12,929 nt of DNA, taken from assembly GCA_019313725.1 (NCBI GenBank), contig JAFDAT010000045.1, positions 1 through 12,929 of the forward strand, read 5' to 3'. This document shows, in pieces, positions 11,628 to 12,929 of the stretch (within the stretch, counting starts at the first letter, position 1; each line of letters starts with the position of its first letter). The notes under the pieces are model-generated. The model saw nothing but the letters and a program-made list of their open reading frames with translations, searched no databases and was not told where the DNA came from. This DNA is from Deltaproteobacteria bacterium. Lineage in GTDB: Bacteria > Desulfobacterota > Desulfobacteria > Desulfobacterales > B30-G6. The position numbers and the translations under genes are program-made.

Positions 11628-11885
11628 TTGCACACACCTCCGATACTATTGCCATGTTAGACACGCATTACCTAAAATTAAATATTCTAAATAATAATGC
11701 AACATATTTTTCCCATTATTGCCAAGCCTCAATCTGGCAAATATTATCGCCCGTTTACATTTTCGGAAATGATTGACCAATCCAGCGGGAATTCTTTTTA
11801 GATTGTTGAAATTCCTGTCTGAATCCATATACTCTATAAATAATCGCATAAGCTACATGGCAACATCAACGCGAAGGTGACTATC
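11628..11885. promoter_or_regulatory. Divergent AT-rich intergenic region between RHH-like and iorA-like genes
   Basis: 258 AT-rich bases without a gene. Dyads that could bind a regulator are TTGCCA (11719-11724) facing TGGCAA (11735-11740), and GATTG-AC-CAATC (11771-11782). A third, GGAATT (11788-11793) facing AATTCC (11810-11815), overlaps the -35 element of the promoter candidate. I found no convincing minus-strand promoter for the RHH-like gene, although several AT-rich hexamers could serve. Confidence 0.35.
11806..11833 (+). promoter_or_regulatory. Candidate sigma-70 promoter for the iorA-like gene
   Basis: TTGAAA (11806-11811) and TATACT (11828-11833) are separated by 16 bases; the -35 matches 5 of 6 and the -10 matches 5 of 6 consensus bases. 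Transcription would start near 11840, leaving a leader of about 45 bases. The inverted repeat GGAATT/AATTCC overlaps the -35 element, as expected for a repressor site. Confidence 0.45.
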
Positions 11886-12929
11886 ATGAAAAAGATGGGC
11901 GATATGCTGCTCAGAAAAGAACCGTTCGAGGAGATCGTTATCGGAAATACCGCTCTGGTAAGGGCCATGGTCGAATCTGGAACACGGGTGGTATCATCCT
12001 ATCCGGGATCGCCTACCCCGGAAATAGCCATTGCCATTCGTTCCATACCCGAGGACCAGCGCCCCTTTTACTTTGAATTTTCTACGAATGAAAAGGTAGC
12101 CACGGAAGTGGCCTACGGGGCGGCCGTCAACGGCCATCTGTCGACCGTTTTTTTCAAAAGCGTTGGGTTGAATGTGGCGTCAGACACATTGGTTCAGTTG
12201 AGCCTCGTGAATATTATCGGCGGTATGGTCGTCGTGCTGGGGGATGACCCCGGGGCAAACTCGTCCCAGAATGAACAGGACAACCGCCACTTCGCCCGGA
12301 TGAGTTATACGCCTGTATTGGAGCCGGCCAGTCCCGCCGAGGTCTATATGTATTACAAGGCGGCGGTGATGCTTTCGCAGAAGCATCACATGCCGGTAAT
12401 CCTGAGATTGACCACGCATGTCTGCCATGCAAAAGAGAAGGTCGCGTTCGCAGGGCTGCAGACAAAGCCTTTTGACGATACCCCCCGATTCGATGTGCGT
12501 AACGGCCCCTATATTCCCCTGACAACCGAAGTATTTGCAATGAAACGGCAGGCCCTGAGAAATCTGGACGCTGTGGCGAAGTATGCTGAACAGACGGAAC
12601 TCAACAGGATCGTGGACCACGGCAACGCTGACCTGGGAATCATTACCATGGGGCTTCCCTTTCTTTCGCTTATGGACGTGCTTGAAAGCGTGGAAACAAA
12701 GCCCGATATCCTGAAGTTGGGTGTCGTCCATCCGGTTCCCCGGGGACTTATCCGAAAATTTGTTGCCCGGCACAAAGAGGTCAAAATTCTAGAGGAGCTG
12801 GATGATATCCTGGAACAGGACGTCAAAAGGATTGCCTACGATGCAGGCTTGAGCACCAGGATTGTGGGTAAGAACGATGTGGAGGACTGGGTAGGTGAGT
12901 ACACGGCTGACAAGGTATACCATGTGATG
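11886..12929 (+). CDS. iorA: Indolepyruvate:ferredoxin oxidoreductase alpha subunit-like protein, 5' part
   Basis: An open frame of 348 codons runs off the right edge. GAAGGTGA at 11873-11880 is the ribosome site for the ATG at 11886. The N-terminal pyrimidine-type domain of 2-oxoacid:ferredoxin oxidoreductases is visible: IGNTALVRAMVESG, then YPGSPTPEI (39-47), STNEKVATEVAYGA (66-79), KSVGLNVASDTL, and DDPGANSSQNEQDNR, the hallmark of IorA. LEPASPAEVY and RLTTHVCHAK follow. IorA with IorB oxidatively decarboxylates aryl pyruvates to acyl-CoA with reduced ferredoxin, using thiamine diphosphate. The TPP-binding and ferredoxin-type domains would lie beyond the window. Some signature positions (PGSPTPE, STNEK) differ from what I recall of canonical IorA, so a paralogue with another 2-oxoacid substrate is possible. 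Confidence 0.85.
   Translation, partial: MKKMGDMLLRKEPFEEIVIGNTALVRAMVESGTRVVSSYPGSPTPEIAIAIRSIPEDQRPFYFEFSTNEKVATEVAYGAAVNGHLSTVFFKSVGLNVASDTLVQLSLVNIIGGMVVVLGDDPGANSSQNEQDNRHFARMSYTPVLEPASPAEVYMYYKAAVMLSQKHHMPVILRLTTHVCHAKEKVAFAGLQTKPFDDTPRFDVRNGPYIPLTTEVFAMKRQALRNLDAVAKYAEQTELNRIVDHGNADLGIITMGLPFLSLMDVLESVETKPDILKLGVVHPVPRGLIRKFVARHKEVKILEELDDILEQDVKRIAYDAGLSTRIVGKNDVEDWVGEYTADKVYHVM

Noticed and set aside
11735..11750. Possible sigma-54 promoter TGGCAAATATTATCGC upstream of the iorA-like gene
   Set aside because: The GG-N10 position is followed by CG instead of GC, so the essential -12 element is missing.
12180..12773. Minus-strand 197-codon open frame
   Set aside because: It is antisense to the iorA-like gene, which has conserved IorA motifs throughout.

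Overview
The window looks like the chromosome of a strictly anaerobic, probably sulfate-reducing bacterium of the Desulfobacterota (Desulfobacterales-like). This is inferred from gene content: three rubrerythrin-type diiron proteins, a thiol peroxidase, an indolepyruvate:ferredoxin oxidoreductase-like gene, a DsrE2-like sulfur-carrier protein, an apparent selenoprotein and sigma-54-type promoters. No ribosomal or other marker gene is present to prove it.

Layout. Position 1-102 (-) is the start of a NifU/IscU-like scaffold gene. About 630 bases without a credible gene follow, rich in large imperfect palindromes. At 734-1516 (-) are a rubrerythrin-like diiron protein and a 70-residue zinc-ribbon protein. 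Divergent from them (+) run tpx (1700), fumC-like (2376), a TrxC-type thioredoxin (3825), a TIGR01777-type SDR (4410) and a two-domain SagB-like nitroreductase (5455-6966). Two degenerate copies of a heptad-repeat foldback element flank the SDR gene. Convergent to this block is a minus-strand pair: a selenocysteine rhodanese-rubrerythrin fusion (8124-8960) and an FAD/NAD(P) oxidoreductase (6984-8099). Divergent from that pair, 9165-10962 (+) holds a second stand-alone rubrerythrin-like protein, a DUF2156 protein and a DsrE2-like protein, ending in a bidirectional terminator. A minus-strand protein with two apparent ribbon-helix-helix modules (10995-11627) then faces an iorA-like gene (11886 to the window end).

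The most notable object is the gene at 8124-8960 (-). A plain reading gives a truncated rhodanese (8739-8960) and a separate rubrerythrin fragment (8124-8705). The two are in the same frame, separated by one UGA and 11 sense codons. The UGA sits exactly where the catalytic cysteine of the rhodanese loop CxxGxRS belongs, giving U-A-S-G-G-R-S, and is followed by a SECIS-like hairpin. The best reading is one 278-residue selenoprotein: an N-terminal Sec-rhodanese fused to a C-terminal diiron domain. Its operon partner resembles the flavoprotein family also found fused to SelD.

Functionally, the genes form a redox-defence and sulfur/selenium-transfer neighbourhood: peroxide reduction (rubrerythrins, Tpx), thiol-disulfide exchange (TrxC), persulfide handling (rhodanese, DsrE2) and electron supply (flavoprotein, zinc ribbon). 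Sigma-54-like -24/-12 elements precede the zinc-ribbon gene, the rubrerythrin-like gene at 9165 and, less perfectly, tpx, so at least part of the set may be under common activator control. Promoter and functional links are inference from sequence alone.
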